Source: Maritimibacter alkaliphilus
GTDB taxonomy: Bacteria > Pseudomonadota > Alphaproteobacteria > Rhodobacterales > Rhodobacteraceae
Reading direction: 5' to 3'
DNA: 64,000 bases
Assembly: GCF_019801605.1 (NCBI RefSeq)
Contig: NZ_JAHVIT010000005.1
Location: forward strand, 1-64,000
Part shown: piece by piece, positions 52,331 to 61,300 of the stretch
Numbering within the stretch: position 1 is the first letter of the stretch
How the letters are laid out: the number at the start of each line of letters is the position of its first letter
Position numbers and translations under genes: made by a program
Notes under the pieces: model-generated
What the model saw: only the letters and a program-made list of their open reading frames with translations
The model's database searches: none
Told to the model about the DNA's origin: nothing

Positions 52331-54052
52331 TCAGCGGTCGTCGCCCGCCACCTGTAGCGGCTCCATGCCCTCCTGGGCAAGCACCGCGTCGAGGCCGACG
52401 TTCAGCTTGCGGCGGATGCGGTCGGCGGCCTCCGGCTCGGGGTCGAAGGAGAGCGCGCGGGTCCACTGGAACCGGGCTTCCATGTGGCGCCCGACCGCCC
52501 AGTAGACATCGCCGAGGTGGTCGTTGACCGTGGGATCCACCGGCATCAGCTCTGCCGCGTGCTCCATGTGGCCCACGGATTCCTCGTAGCGGCCCAGCGT
52601 GTAGAGCCCCCAGCCGAGGCTGTCGATGATGTAGCCGCTGTCTGGCTTCGCCTCGGCCGCGCGTTCGATCATGGCAAGCGCCTCGTCGAGGTTCTCGCGC
52701 TTCTCGACCATGGAATAGCCGAGGTAGTTCATCACCTGCGGGTCTTCCGGGTTCATCTCCAGCGCCTGCCGGAAGTCGGCCTCCGCCGCGGTCCAGTTGC
52801 CGAGGCGTTCCTGCGCGATGCCGCGGGCGTAGTGCAGGAACCACTGCGACCGATCCTCGGTGGTATAGAGCGCAAGCGCCTCGTCATAGGCCTGCACCGC
52901 TTCGCGGTAGCGCCCGGTGCCGCGCAGCATGTCGCCCATTGTGGCGTGGACCAGCGGCAGATCGCCGTGGGTGTCCGAGAGCGATGTCAGCACCTCGATC
53001 GCCGCATCGGTGCGCCCGGCGCGGCGCAGCGCATCGGCACGGCCCAGTTCGGCGGCGTGGAAGGCGGGATTGTCGCGCGGCACCCCGCGGTAGGCCGCGG
53101 TGGCGAGATCGGGCTGGCCCATGTCGTCGAGCAGCTCCGCCGAGAGCAGGATCGCGTCGATGTGGTCGGGCCGCAGGTATTCCGCGGTGCGCGAATAGAT
53201 CAGCGTGTAATCGTCGGTCGCATCGCCATCGAGGGCAGCGGCGACGGAATAGAAGATCTCGGCCACGCCATCTGCAGCGTTGCGGGCATAGTCGAAATCG
53301 AGGGTCTGGCCGGCCTGCAGGGCCGCGCGCATGCCGCCGACGACCGGATCGGGATCGGGGCCGAAGAGCGCCTCGATCACGGTCAGCGCATCCTTGGGCC
53401 GGTCGAGTTGCGACAGCACCTCGATCCGCGCGAGCGCCCCGCGACGGGTCATCTGGAGCGGGCCGTCCTCCTCGCCGGAGTAGATCGCCTCGGCGCCTTC
53501 GAAGTCGCCGGCCAGCGAGAGCGCCAGCGCCTTGTGGTAGAGCGAGAAGCCGCGCAGGCCGCGTTCGTCCGCCACCGCGTCGAAGGCGACGAGCGCCTTG
53601 GCCATGTCGCCCATGCCCACATGCGCCCAGGCAACCAGCAGACCGTCGACCAGCGGGCCGACACCGCGCCCGTCCTCGATCCGCGCAAGCAGCGCGGCGA
53701 AATCGCCGGACTGCGCCTCGGCGGCGGCCAGCACCATGCGGGCGATCTGGCTCTCGGCGCCCTGTTCCTCCATCGCGCGGGCATAGGGCAGCGCCGCGTC
53801 CAGACGGCCCACGGCCATTTCGGAGAGGACGGCGCCTTCAAGCAGCGCGGGATTGCCCGGATCGGCCTTCAGCGCGGCCGCGTAATATCCGGAGGCGGAG
53901 CCGTAGTCGCTGGTCACGCGGGCCTGCCGTGCGGCGAGATACTCGCCGGCGAGACCGGGCAACGGCTCTGCCGAGGCGCCCTGTCCCAGTCCGGCGATCG
54001 CCAGACCCTGTGTCAGAACCATTGCAACTGCGCGGATCTTGCTGCCCGACAT
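52331..54052 (-). CDS. TPR-repeat protein with signal peptide
   Basis: The 573-residue protein has an N-terminal signal peptide (AVAMVLTQGLAIAGLGQGASA) and tetratricopeptide repeats over most of its length, e.g. GRYREAVQAYDEALALYTTE and the pattern NWTAAEADFRQALEMNPEDP. Periplasmic or outer-membrane-associated TPR proteins serve as scaffolds for protein complexes. It is followed by ispE on the same strand, 67 bases away. Confidence 0.85.
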   Translation of the reverse strand: MSGSKIRAVAMVLTQGLAIAGLGQGASAEPLPGLAGEYLAARQARVTSDYGSASGYYAAALKADPGNPALLEGAVLSEMAVGRLDAALPYARAMEEQGAESQIARMVLAAAEAQSGDFAALLARIEDGRGVGPLVDGLLVAWAHVGMGDMAKALVAFDAVADERGLRGFSLYHKALALSLAGDFEGAEAIYSGEEDGPLQMTRRGALARIEVLSQLDRPKDALTVIEALFGPDPDPVVGGMRAALQAGQTLDFDYARNAADGVAEIFYSVAAALDGDATDDYTLIYSRTAEYLRPDHIDAILLSAELLDDMGQPDLATAAYRGVPRDNPAFHAAELGRADALRRAGRTDAAIEVLTSLSDTHGDLPLVHATMGDMLRGTGRYREAVQAYDEALALYTTEDRSQWFLHYARGIAQERLGNWTAAEADFRQALEMNPEDPQVMNYLGYSMVEKRENLDEALAMIERAAEAKPDSGYIIDSLGWGLYTLGRYEESVGHMEHAAELMPVDPTVNDHLGDVYWAVGRHMEARFQWTRALSFDPEPEAADRIRRKLNVGLDAVLAQEGMEPLQVAGDDR

Positions 54053-54202
54053 GCGCTTGCTCCCTGCCTGCTGTGTCGATCGGGAAAAAATCTCCCCGGG
54101 TTGGGAACCAAGCTAGCCGAGACGCGTTATGCAAATCAATGCGGGGTGCCCCTTCGGACACCCCGCCTGATCGGATTCTCGCTCAACCGTGATCGCCGGC
54201 GA

Positions 54203-55849
54203 TCACATATTGGGATAATTCGGCCCGTCCCCACCCTGCGGCGTGGTCCAGTTGATGTTCTGGGCCGGGTCCTTGATGTCGCAGGTCTTGCAGTGGACGC
54301 AGTTCTGGAAGTTGATCTGGAACGTCTTCTCGTCGCCCTCGCCCACGAACTCGTAGACGCCTGCCGGGCAGTAGCGTGCGGAGGGGCCCGCATATTGCGG
54401 CAGGTTCTTCTTCAGCGGGATCTCTGGATCGGCCAGCTTGAGGTGGCAGGGCTGGCTTTCCTCGTGGTTCGTCATGGCGAAGCTCACGTTGGTCAGCCGG
54501 TCGAAGGACAGCTTGCCGTCGGGCTTGGGGTAGTCGATGGGCGTGTGCTTGTCCGCCGTCTCGGTCGCCTCGGCGTCGGTCTTGCCATGGCCGATGGTCC
54601 CGAGGAAGGAGAAGCCGAGCGTGTTGGTCCACATGTCCAGCCCGCCGAGCGCGAGGCTCGGGAAGAGGCCGTACTTGGACCACAGCGGCTTCACGTTGCG
54701 CACCTTCTTGAGGTCCTGCCCGATCTCGCCGTCGCGCACCGTGGTCTCGTAGGCCGTCAGCTCGTCCGAGGCGCGACCGGCGGCGATCGCCTCGTGGGCA
54801 GCCTCGGCGGCGGCGATGCCCGAGAGCATGGCGTTGTGGTTGCCCTTGATGCGCGGCACGTTGACCATGCCGACCGAGCAGCCCAGCAGGGCCGCGCCGG
54901 GCATGACCATCTTGGGCATCGACTGGTAGCCGCCCTCGGTGATGGCGCGGGCGCCGTAGGCCACGCGCTTGCCGCCTTCCAGCAGCTCGGCCACCATCGG
55001 GTGATGCTTGAAGCGCTGGAATTCCATGTAGGGGAAGAGATACGGGTTCTTGTAGTTCAGGTGCACCACGAAGCCGACGTAGACCTGATTGTTCTCGAGG
55101 TGGTAGATGAACGACCCCCCGCCCGCATTGGAGCCGAGCGGCCAGCCCATGGTGTGGCTGACGGAGCCAAGCTTGTGCTTGGCCGGGTCGATCTCCCAGA
55201 TCTCCTTCATGCCGATGCCGAACTTCTGCGGCTCCTTGCCCTTGGAGAGGTCGTATTTCGCGATCAGCTCCTTGGCGAGCGAGCCGCGCACGCCTTCGGA
55301 GATGAAGACGTATTTGCCCAGAAGCTCCATCCCCGGCTCGTAGCCCGGGCCCTCGGTGCCGTCGGCGTTCTTGCCGAACTCACCGGCGACGACGCCTTTG
55401 ACTTCGCCGTTCCCGCCGTAGACCAGCTCGGAGCAGGCCATGCCGGGGAAGATCTCGACGCCGAGTTCCTCGGCCTGCTCGGCCATCCAGCGGCAGACGT
55501 TGCCCATCGAGACGATGTAGTTGCCGTGGTTGTTCATCAGCGGCGGCATCGGGAAGTTCGGCACGCGGATCTTGCCCGCTTCGCCCAGCAGGTAGAAGTT
55601 GTCTTCCGTCACCGGGGTGTTGAGCGGTGCGCCCTTTTCCTTCCAGTCGGGGATCAGCTTGGTCAGGCCGACCGGATCCAGCACCGCACCCGAGAGGATA
55701 TGCGCCCCCACTTCCGAGCCCTTTTCGAGAACGACGACCTGCAGATCGGCATCGAGCTGCTTCAGCCGGATGGCCGCCGACAGGCCCGCCGGGCCCGCCC
55801 CGACGATCACCACGTCGTATTCCATGGCTTCGCGCTGAACTTCGGTCAT
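54203..55849 (-). CDS. Electron transfer flavoprotein-ubiquinone oxidoreductase
   Basis: The 548-residue protein has an N-terminal FAD-binding motif (DVVIVGAGPAGLSAAIRLK), the ubiquinone-binding middle region, and a C-terminal 4Fe-4S module with CPAGVYEFV and NCVHCKTCDIKDPAQNINW. It passes electrons from ETF, and so from acyl-CoA and amino-acid dehydrogenases, to ubiquinone. The start at 55849 matches family homology. An acyl-CoA dehydrogenase lies at the window end. Confidence 0.95.
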   Translation of the reverse strand: MTEVQREAMEYDVVIVGAGPAGLSAAIRLKQLDADLQVVVLEKGSEVGAHILSGAVLDPVGLTKLIPDWKEKGAPLNTPVTEDNFYLLGEAGKIRVPNFPMPPLMNNHGNYIVSMGNVCRWMAEQAEELGVEIFPGMACSELVYGGNGEVKGVVAGEFGKNADGTEGPGYEPGMELLGKYVFISEGVRGSLAKELIAKYDLSKGKEPQKFGIGMKEIWEIDPAKHKLGSVSHTMGWPLGSNAGGGSFIYHLENNQVYVGFVVHLNYKNPYLFPYMEFQRFKHHPMVAELLEGGKRVAYGARAITEGGYQSMPKMVMPGAALLGCSVGMVNVPRIKGNHNAMLSGIAAAEAAHEAIAAGRASDELTAYETTVRDGEIGQDLKKVRNVKPLWSKYGLFPSLALGGLDMWTNTLGFSFLGTIGHGKTDAEATETADKHTPIDYPKPDGKLSFDRLTNVSFAMTNHEESQPCHLKLADPEIPLKKNLPQYAGPSARYCPAGVYEFVGEGDEKTFQINFQNCVHCKTCDIKDPAQNINWTTPQGGDGPNYPNM

Positions 55850-55974
55850 CTGTTTCCTCTCCCTGCAGGCCCTTGTGGGTAAGATAGTTGCGAAGGGATA
55901 GCCCGCCGCTTGCCGAGAGGTCAATTGCCGCGCGTGCAAAACGCCGCGATCCCACGGCGTTTCCAACGCAACGT

Positions 55975-56454
55975 TCAACCTTCGTCCGCGCCGGCCTCCC
56001 TGCGCACATCGTCCGGTGTGTCGCCCAACAGGTAGCGCGGCCCGGCGCCAAGTCGCGCCGCGCGGTCCTGCGGATTGTTCAGGCGGCAGCTTGCGAGGCT
56101 GAGACAGCCGCAGCCGATGCAGCCGTCGAGGTCGTCGCGCAGCCGCTCCAGCACCGCGATGCGACGGTCGAGATCGGCCCGGAACCGGGTCGAGATCGCG
56201 CGCCAGTCGGCCGCGTTTGGCGTGCGCCCCTTGGGCAGCCCCTCCAGCTGCGCCCGGATCTGCGCGATGGAGAAGCCCATCTTCTGCGCGATCATAATGA
56301 AGGAGAGCCGCCGCAGGTCGGCCTTCTCGAACTGCCGCTGCCCCGCCGGATTGCGTCCGGCAGTCAGAAGGCCCTCGTCCTCGTAGTACCGGATCGCCGA
56401 AACGGCGAGCCCGGTGCGCGCAGCCACTTCGCCGATCGCCAGCCCACGCCTCAT
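55975..56454 (-). CDS. soxR: SoxR-type redox-sensing MerR regulator
   Basis: The 159-residue protein has a MerR-type helix-turn-helix (LAIGEVAARTGLAVSAIRYYE) and a C-terminal cluster motif CIGCGCLSLASC near residues 112-123, which holds the [2Fe-2S] sensor. Oxidation of the cluster turns on target genes. A SoxR box lies in the intergenic region 38 bases upstream of its start. Confidence 0.93.
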   Translation of the reverse strand: MRRGLAIGEVAARTGLAVSAIRYYEDEGLLTAGRNPAGQRQFEKADLRRLSFIMIAQKMGFSIAQIRAQLEGLPKGRTPNAADWRAISTRFRADLDRRIAVLERLRDDLDGCIGCGCLSLASCRLNNPQDRAARLGAGPRYLLGDTPDDVRREAGADEG

Positions 56455-56487
56455 CGCAACCCCCTGCCCTGCCGTATTTCTTTCCCA

Positions 56488-56518
56488 TTGACCTCAAGTT
56501 TACTTGAGGCGGTACGCT
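56488..56518 (+). promoter_or_regulatory. SoxR-regulated promoter (SoxR box) of the VOC gene
   Basis: CCTCAAGTTTACTTGAGG (56492-56509) matches the SoxR box CCTCAAGTTAACTTGAGG at 17 of 18 positions. It is flanked by -35 TTGACC and -10 TACGCT with a 19-base spacer (56494-56512), the overlong spacer typical of MerR/SoxR promoters. It lies 36 bases before the VOC gene start and points rightward. Confidence 0.92.
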
Positions 56519-56553
56519 GACACAACATCAGACGCGAGAAGAAGGAGACGACC

Positions 56554-56937
56554 ATGATCCCGCGCCTCGAACACGCCAATGTCACCGTGACCGACCCCGA
56601 CGCCACCGCCGCATGGCTGGTGGAGGTCTTCGGCTGGCACATCCGCTGGCAGGGCCCGTCCAAGGACAAGGGCCGCTCGGTCCATGTGGGCACCGACGAC
56701 AGTTATATCGCGCTCTACACCCGCGCGGACGCGGTGCAGACGGGGCTGTCCAGCTATGACACCGTGGGCATGCTGAACCACCTCGCCGTCTTCACCGATG
56801 ACATCGACGCGGTGGAGGCCAAGGTGGCCGCCGCGGGCTTCACCCCGGGCAACCACGCGGATTACGCGCCGGGGCGGCGGTTCTACTTCCACGACCGCGA
56901 CGGGCTGGAATGGGAAGTGGCCTCGCACCAGTCCTGA
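56554..56937 (+). CDS. VOC-family (glyoxalase-like) protein
   Basis: The 127-residue protein is a VOC fold: IPRLEHANVTVTDPDATAAWLVEVFGW at the start, GRSVHVGTDDSYIALYTRAD in the middle, and FYFHDRDGLEWEVASHQS at the end. Members act in glyoxal or epoxide detoxification or as resistance proteins. It is divergent from soxR and sits downstream of the SoxR box, so it is probably a SoxR target. Confidence 0.88.
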   Translation: MIPRLEHANVTVTDPDATAAWLVEVFGWHIRWQGPSKDKGRSVHVGTDDSYIALYTRADAVQTGLSSYDTVGMLNHLAVFTDDIDAVEAKVAAAGFTPGNHADYAPGRRFYFHDRDGLEWEVASHQS

Positions 56938-57114
56938 GCGACGCCGGCAGGAAGACCCGACATCCCGGATCAGCAGCGGGGCCCCGCTTTGGGGGGTGAC
57001 ATCGAGGCCCGGATCGGCACCGGTCCCTGGGGAAGCGGGGAAGCTTGCCGACAGCGCGGGTTTTCCTTGCATTCGGGGCCCTGCTTGGGTCAGGTAGCCG
57101 AACTGATAAATTCA

Positions 57115-57142
57115 GCAAAGGGGCCTCTGCGGGCCCCTTTGC
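57115..57142 (+). promoter_or_regulatory. Strong hairpin in the greA leader
   Basis: GCAAAGGGGCC and GGCCCCTTTGC form a perfect 11-bp stem with a 6-base loop, ending 19 bases before the greA ATG. No T run follows, so a weak attenuator or an mRNA-stabilising structure is possible. Confidence 0.55.
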
Positions 57143-57161
57143 TACTGCTACGGATGGGCCA

Positions 57162-57632
57162 ATGGAAAAGATACTGATGACCCGCGCGGGGGCCACCGCA
57201 CTCGAAATCGAGCTGAAGAAGCTGAAATCCGAAGAGCGCCCGGCCATCATCCGGGCCATCGCGGAAGCGCGCGAGCATGGTGACCTGAGCGAAAACGCCG
57301 AGTACCACTCCGCCCGCGAGAAGCAGAGCTTCATCGAGGGCCGGATCAAGGAACTCGAAGGCATCCTCTCGCTGGCCGACGTGATCGACCCCAAGACGCT
57401 CTCCGGCACGATCAAGTTCGGCGCCACCGTCACCGTGGTGGACGAGGACACCGACGAGGAGAAGACCTGGCAGATCGTGGGCGAATACGAGGCCAACATC
57501 GAAGCCGGCCTGCTGAACATCAAGTCGCCCATTGCACGGGCGCTGATCGGCAAGGATGAGGGCGACAGCGTCGAGGTCCGCACCCCCGGCGGCGAACGTT
57601 CGTATGAAATCCTGAAAATCGTCTATAAATGA
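57162..57632 (+). CDS. greA: Transcription elongation factor GreA
   Basis: The 156-residue protein starts [20 protein letters not shown], with the coiled-coil segment carrying the acidic tip ([20 protein letters not shown]) and the C-terminal FKBP-like domain. GreA restarts stalled RNA polymerase by RNA cleavage. Its stop overlaps a possible start of the next gene. Confidence 0.96.
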   Translation: MEKILMTRAGATALEIELKKLKSEERPAIIRAIAEAREHGDLSENAEYHSAREKQSFIEGRIKELEGILSLADVIDPKTLSGTIKFGATVTVVDEDTDEEKTWQIVGEYEANIEAGLLNIKSPIARALIGKDEGDSVEVRTPGGERSYEILKIVYK

Positions 57633-58726
57633 CCGCAGTAGAGCCCGGCCCCGCACATGCCCCCGAGGGGCGGCGCGGGCGTCCGGGCAGGCCGGACAGG
57701 ACGACGATCATGAGAGAGCCGCAGGAATCGCGCCCCACCCCCATGGGGATCTACGACCGCCCCGAACCGCCGAAATACGGCGCGGGCGAGATCATCGCGC
57801 TTGTGCTTTCGCTGCTCTGGCTGGCCGGATCGGGTGTCTTCTTCATGACGCTGACGCCCGGCCCCGACGGTCTTGCGCCGGATACGCTGCGATTCGTCCT
57901 GACCATGCTGGCGATCTTCCTGCCGGTGGCGATGATCTGGGTGGCCGCCGCCGCCGCGCGCTCGGCCCGCATCATGCGGGAGGAGAGCGCCCGCCTGCGG
58001 GCCGCCATCGACGGCATCCGGCAGGCCTATGTCGCCCAGAACCAGGGCCGGCGCGGGTCGAGCGAGGAGACGATCTCCCGCAAGCTCGACCAGATCGCCG
58101 CCGCCCAGAAGAAGACCGAGACGGCAATCGCGACCTTCACCACGATCCGGCACCAGAACGGCATCCGCCCCGACGCCGCACCGGCGGCCCCGGCAGCCCC
58201 GGCGGACGACCAGCCCGGCCTGCCCCTTGGCACGCGGCCCGAGGACATGGCACCGCCGCTGGACCGGAACACCTTCATCCGCGCGCTGAACTTCCCCGAG
58301 ACCGCCGAGGACGAGGAAGGCTTTGCCGCCCTGCGCAAGGCGCTGAAGGACCGGCAGGCGGCGCAGCTGATCCAGGCCGCGCAGGACGTGCTGACCCTGA
58401 TGAGCCAGGACGGCATCTACATGGACGACCTGCGCCCCGATCTGGCCCGGCCCGAAATCTGGCGCCGCTTCGCCAAGGGCGAACGGGGCCGCGTGGTTGC
58501 GGCGCTTGGCGGCGTTCGGGACCGGTCCTCGCTGGCCCTTGCCGCAGGCCGGATGAAACAGGACCCGATCTTCCGCGATGCGGCGCATCACTTCCTGCGC
58601 CACTTCGACCGGATGTTCGCGGAACTGGAACAGACCGCCTCCGATACGGAAATCAACGACTTGGCCGAAACCCGCACCGCGCGGGCCTTCATGCTGCTGG
58701 GACGGGTCGCGGGCATCTTCGACTGA
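57629..58726 (+). CDS. Membrane protein of unknown function, conserved style
   Basis: The 365-residue frame overlaps the greA stop (ATGA). Two transmembrane helices lie around residues 52-75 ([17 protein letters not shown]...) and 87-108. A soluble, mostly helical C-terminal region (about 115-365) with a Pro/Ala linker near 187-210 follows. The ATG at 57710 is an alternative start just before [20 protein letters not shown], which is the point where family-like sequence begins. No known domain was recognised. Confidence 0.7.
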   Translation: MTAVEPGPAHAPEGRRGRPGRPDRTTIMREPQESRPTPMGIYDRPEPPKYGAGEIIALVLSLLWLAGSGVFFMTLTPGPDGLAPDTLRFVLTMLAIFLPVAMIWVAAAAARSARIMREESARLRAAIDGIRQAYVAQNQGRRGSSEETISRKLDQIAAAQKKTETAIATFTTIRHQNGIRPDAAPAAPAAPADDQPGLPLGTRPEDMAPPLDRNTFIRALNFPETAEDEEGFAALRKALKDRQAAQLIQAAQDVLTLMSQDGIYMDDLRPDLARPEIWRRFAKGERGRVVAALGGVRDRSSLALAAGRMKQDPIFRDAAHHFLRHFDRMFAELEQTASDTEINDLAETRTARAFMLLGRVAGIFD

Positions 58727-58849
58727 ACGCGCCCGGAACTTCGGCAAAGCTCCGCCTGCGGTCGGATTGCCGCAGCGCAGCGCGCTTTGTCGCCCCAGTA
58801 AAATAAGGTAAATGAGGGATTAGTGGCGCATTCCGCGCCGGAGCATCCC

Positions 58850-59329
58850 ATGACCAGACACGTGAAGACGATTTGCCTCGCGCTTGCTCTGTCCCTGCCG
58901 CTGGTGGCCTGTGGCCACACGCCAGACGAGACGCCCGAGGTGACCCGCGCCCTTGCGACTCCGCTCTATCCCAATGAAACGCCTGAACTTCGCCAGCTGA
59001 TCGTGAAGTATGCCGACACCTACGAGGTGCCGGTGCCCCTGGTGCAGCGGCTGGTCGTGCGCGAGAGCACCCACCGCCCCGAGGCCCGCAACGGCCCTTA
59101 TTACGGCCTGCTGCAGATCCTGCCCGCCACCGCCCGCTCCATGGGCTTTGCCGGCAAGCCGACCGATCTGCTCGATGCCGAGACCAATCTCAAGTACGCG
59201 GTGAAATACCTCCGGGGTGCCTGGCTGCTGGCCGATGGCTCCTATGACAATGCGGTCAAATGGTATTCGCGCGGCTACTACTACGAGGCCAAGCGCCGCG
59301 GCATGCTGGAAGAGACCGGCCTGCGCTGA
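58850..59329 (+). CDS. Lytic transglycosylase (SLT-type) lipoprotein
   Basis: The 159-residue protein has a lipobox (SLPLVAC) and an SLT domain with the catalytic glutamate expected in RLVVREST, plus the motif GPYYGLLQILPATARSMGFA. Such enzymes cleave the peptidoglycan glycan chain without water. Start chosen at 58850 with GGAG upstream. The sequence matches the small periplasmic transglycosylases of Rhodobacteraceae style. Confidence 0.82.
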   Translation: MTRHVKTICLALALSLPLVACGHTPDETPEVTRALATPLYPNETPELRQLIVKYADTYEVPVPLVQRLVVRESTHRPEARNGPYYGLLQILPATARSMGFAGKPTDLLDAETNLKYAVKYLRGAWLLADGSYDNAVKWYSRGYYYEAKRRGMLEETGLR

Positions 59330-59378
59330 CCGACGGCCTGCGCCGAAACGGGCCGGGAGCACCGGACCCACGCGGAAA

Positions 59379-59443
59379 GGGGGGCTGTCTGCCCCCCGGT
59401 CCCTGCGGGCCCTCCCCCCGAGGATATTTTCCAACAGTGGATG
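59379..59443 (+). repeat. REP-like element, copy R6
   Basis: GGGGGGC-TGTCT-GCCCCCC (59379-59397) followed by CCCTCCCCCCGAGGATATTT and then TCCAACAGTGGATG. It lies in the 244-base gap between the transglycosylase gene and azlC. It is closest to copy R3. Confidence 0.8.
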
Positions 59444-59573
59444 CAGGGGCCGCGCGCGGCCCGTCTTCGCAGCGCTGCACAGAGCGGGGCCGCTCGCCGC
59501 GCCTGCGCGCGATTGCATCGTGGCGCCGGGGCAGGTAGGCGGGTCAGCAGTTCTGTCCCAAGGTCTCCCCGCG

Positions 59574-60278
59574 ATGTCCTCAATCTCGAAATCCGCCTTC
59601 TGGCTGGGTCTGCGCGATGGCGCCCCCTTCGCCCTCGTGGTCGGCCCCTTTGCCATGCTCTTCGGCGTGGTGGCCGCCGACGCCGGGCTGAACGCCCTCG
59701 AGGCGACCGCCGTCTCGCTGGCCGTGATCGCGGGCGCGGCACAGTTCACCGCCATCGGCCTGCTGGCGGACCATGCGCCGACCTTCGTGGCGCTGGCCTC
59801 GGCGCTGGCCGTGAACCTGCGGATGGCGATGTACTCCGCCTCGCTGACGCCGCACCTCGGCGCGGCGCCGCTCTGGCAGCGGGCGCTGGCGGCCTACCTG
59901 ACGGTGGACCAGTCCTATGCCCTCGCCATGGTGACCTATCCCAAGCACCCCGACTGGGGCACGCCGCAGAAGATGGGTTATTTCCTCGGCACCGTGACGG
60001 CGATCTGCCCGTTCTGGTACCTGCTGACCATCGTCGGCGCGCTGGTGGGCAACAGGATCCCGCCGGAATTCGCGCTCGACTTCGCGCTGCCGATCACCTT
60101 CCTGGCCATGGTGGCGCCGATGCTGAAGACCCGCGCCCATCTCGCCGCGGCGCTGGTGGCGATCCTGCTGTCGCTGCTGCTGGCGTGGATGCCCTACAAC
60201 CTCGGCCTGATGGTGGCCGCCATTGCGGGCATGATGGCCGGTGCGCGGGTGGAAGTGATGACCGGAGGCGCCAAATGA
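59574..60278 (+). CDS. azlC: AzlC, branched-chain amino acid exporter subunit
   Basis: The 234-residue membrane protein has five or more helices and the family segments FWLGLRDGAPFALVVGPFAM and AQFTAIGLLADHAPTFVALA. With AzlD it exports branched-chain amino acids. It is coupled to azlD by an overlap. The start at 59574 gives the conserved N-terminus. Confidence 0.9.
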   Translation: MSSISKSAFWLGLRDGAPFALVVGPFAMLFGVVAADAGLNALEATAVSLAVIAGAAQFTAIGLLADHAPTFVALASALAVNLRMAMYSASLTPHLGAAPLWQRALAAYLTVDQSYALAMVTYPKHPDWGTPQKMGYFLGTVTAICPFWYLLTIVGALVGNRIPPEFALDFALPITFLAMVAPMLKTRAHLAAALVAILLSLLLAWMPYNLGLMVAAIAGMMAGARVEVMTGGAK

Positions 60279-60601
60279 TCGACCGTATCGACCTGTGGAC
60301 CGTCGTGATACTGCTGGGGATCGGCAGCTTTTTCCTGCGGTTCGTCTTCCTCGGGGTGATCGGGGACCGGAACCTGCCCGAGTGGGTGCTGCGCCACCTG
60401 CGCTACACCGCCGTGGCGGTGCTGCCGGCGCTGGTGGCGCCGCTGGTGCTCTGGCCCGCGGCCAACGGTGGCGAGGTGGAGCCCGCCCGGCTGACCGCCG
60501 CCATCGTCACGATTGCCGTGGGCGTCCTGACCAAGCACACCTTCGCGGCGATCGCGGCAGGCGCCCTGACGCTCGCCGCGATGCTGGCACTGCTTTACTG
60601 A
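60275..60601 (+). CDS. azlD: AzlD, branched-chain amino acid exporter subunit
   Basis: The 108-residue protein with three to four helices (DLWTVVILLGIGSFFLRFVF; HLRYTAVAVLPALVAPLVLW) matches AzlD. It overlaps azlC by four bases (ATGA) and its end overlaps the convergent lipoprotein gene by 7 bases. Confidence 0.9.
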   Translation: MIDRIDLWTVVILLGIGSFFLRFVFLGVIGDRNLPEWVLRHLRYTAVAVLPALVAPLVLWPAANGGEVEPARLTAAIVTIAVGVLTKHTFAAIAAGALTLAAMLALLY

Positions 60602-61212
60602 AGCGCGGCCATCCGCCGTTTCGGCAGGAAGATGTCATCCGCGCCCGCGACCGGCGTGAACTCCTCGTAGAGGGTGTTCGTGCGCACGCCGGGCAGCTCG
60701 GAGAAGCTGATCGCCAGCTGGCGCGGGTAGAAGGTCTGATCCACGTTTTCGAACCCCGGCAGCTGACGCAGCAGCCGCGCGGTGTGGTTGGCGCAATAGG
60801 CGCCCGGCGCCGGGCCATTGGCCTGCGCCAGTTGCAGCGCCTTTTCCGCCACCTCGGGCGAGACGGTGATCGTCTGCACCACCGCGTGATACTCGGGCCG
60901 GGCATGCATCCGCAGGTAGCCATCCTCGAAGGCCGGCGAGATGCCGTAGAGCACGTCACCCGACCGCGGGGTCTGGGGATGATGGAAGGAGCCGGCCGGA
61001 TCGAAGATCACCCGCTGCGAGGCGTTGATCAGCAGCGCGGTATGACCGCCCTTGCCGGTGCGGTTCGAGATCATCGTGATCAGCTTCAGCTCGGGCTGGC
61101 CGGGCATCGAATAGGCCGCGCGGGTGACCTCGGCCTGGGGCGCGGAGGTCGGGTTGTTGGCACAGGCCGCGAGACCGAGAACGGCCGCGAGGACCAGTAG
61201 AAGGCGCATCAT
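60595..61212 (-). CDS. Lipoprotein of unknown function
   Basis: The 205-residue protein has a lipobox near residue 17 (VLGLAACANN). The mature part contains GGHTALLINASQRVIFDPAGS and, later, YCANHTARLLRQLPG, i.e. a histidine before a cysteine and a second histidine. This order resembles permuted papain-like (NlpC/P60-related) enzymes, but the assignment is uncertain. It converges with azlD. Confidence 0.55.
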   Translation of the reverse strand: MMRLLLVLAAVLGLAACANNPTSAPQAEVTRAAYSMPGQPELKLITMISNRTGKGGHTALLINASQRVIFDPAGSFHHPQTPRSGDVLYGISPAFEDGYLRMHARPEYHAVVQTITVSPEVAEKALQLAQANGPAPGAYCANHTARLLRQLPGFENVDQTFYPRQLAISFSELPGVRTNTLYEEFTPVAGADDIFLPKRRMAALQ

Positions 61213-61300
61213 GCGGGGGTCGTCTCCCGTTGTGGCCCGCCTCCTCCACGAGCCGTTCCATTCCGGGGCACGGAGGCCCCGCTGTCCAGAGAGGAGGGGA

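Noticed and set aside
52484..55882. Plus-strand open frame of 1,132 codons opposite the TPR and ETF-QO genes
   Set aside because: Shadow frame; both minus-strand genes have signal peptides or conserved motifs.
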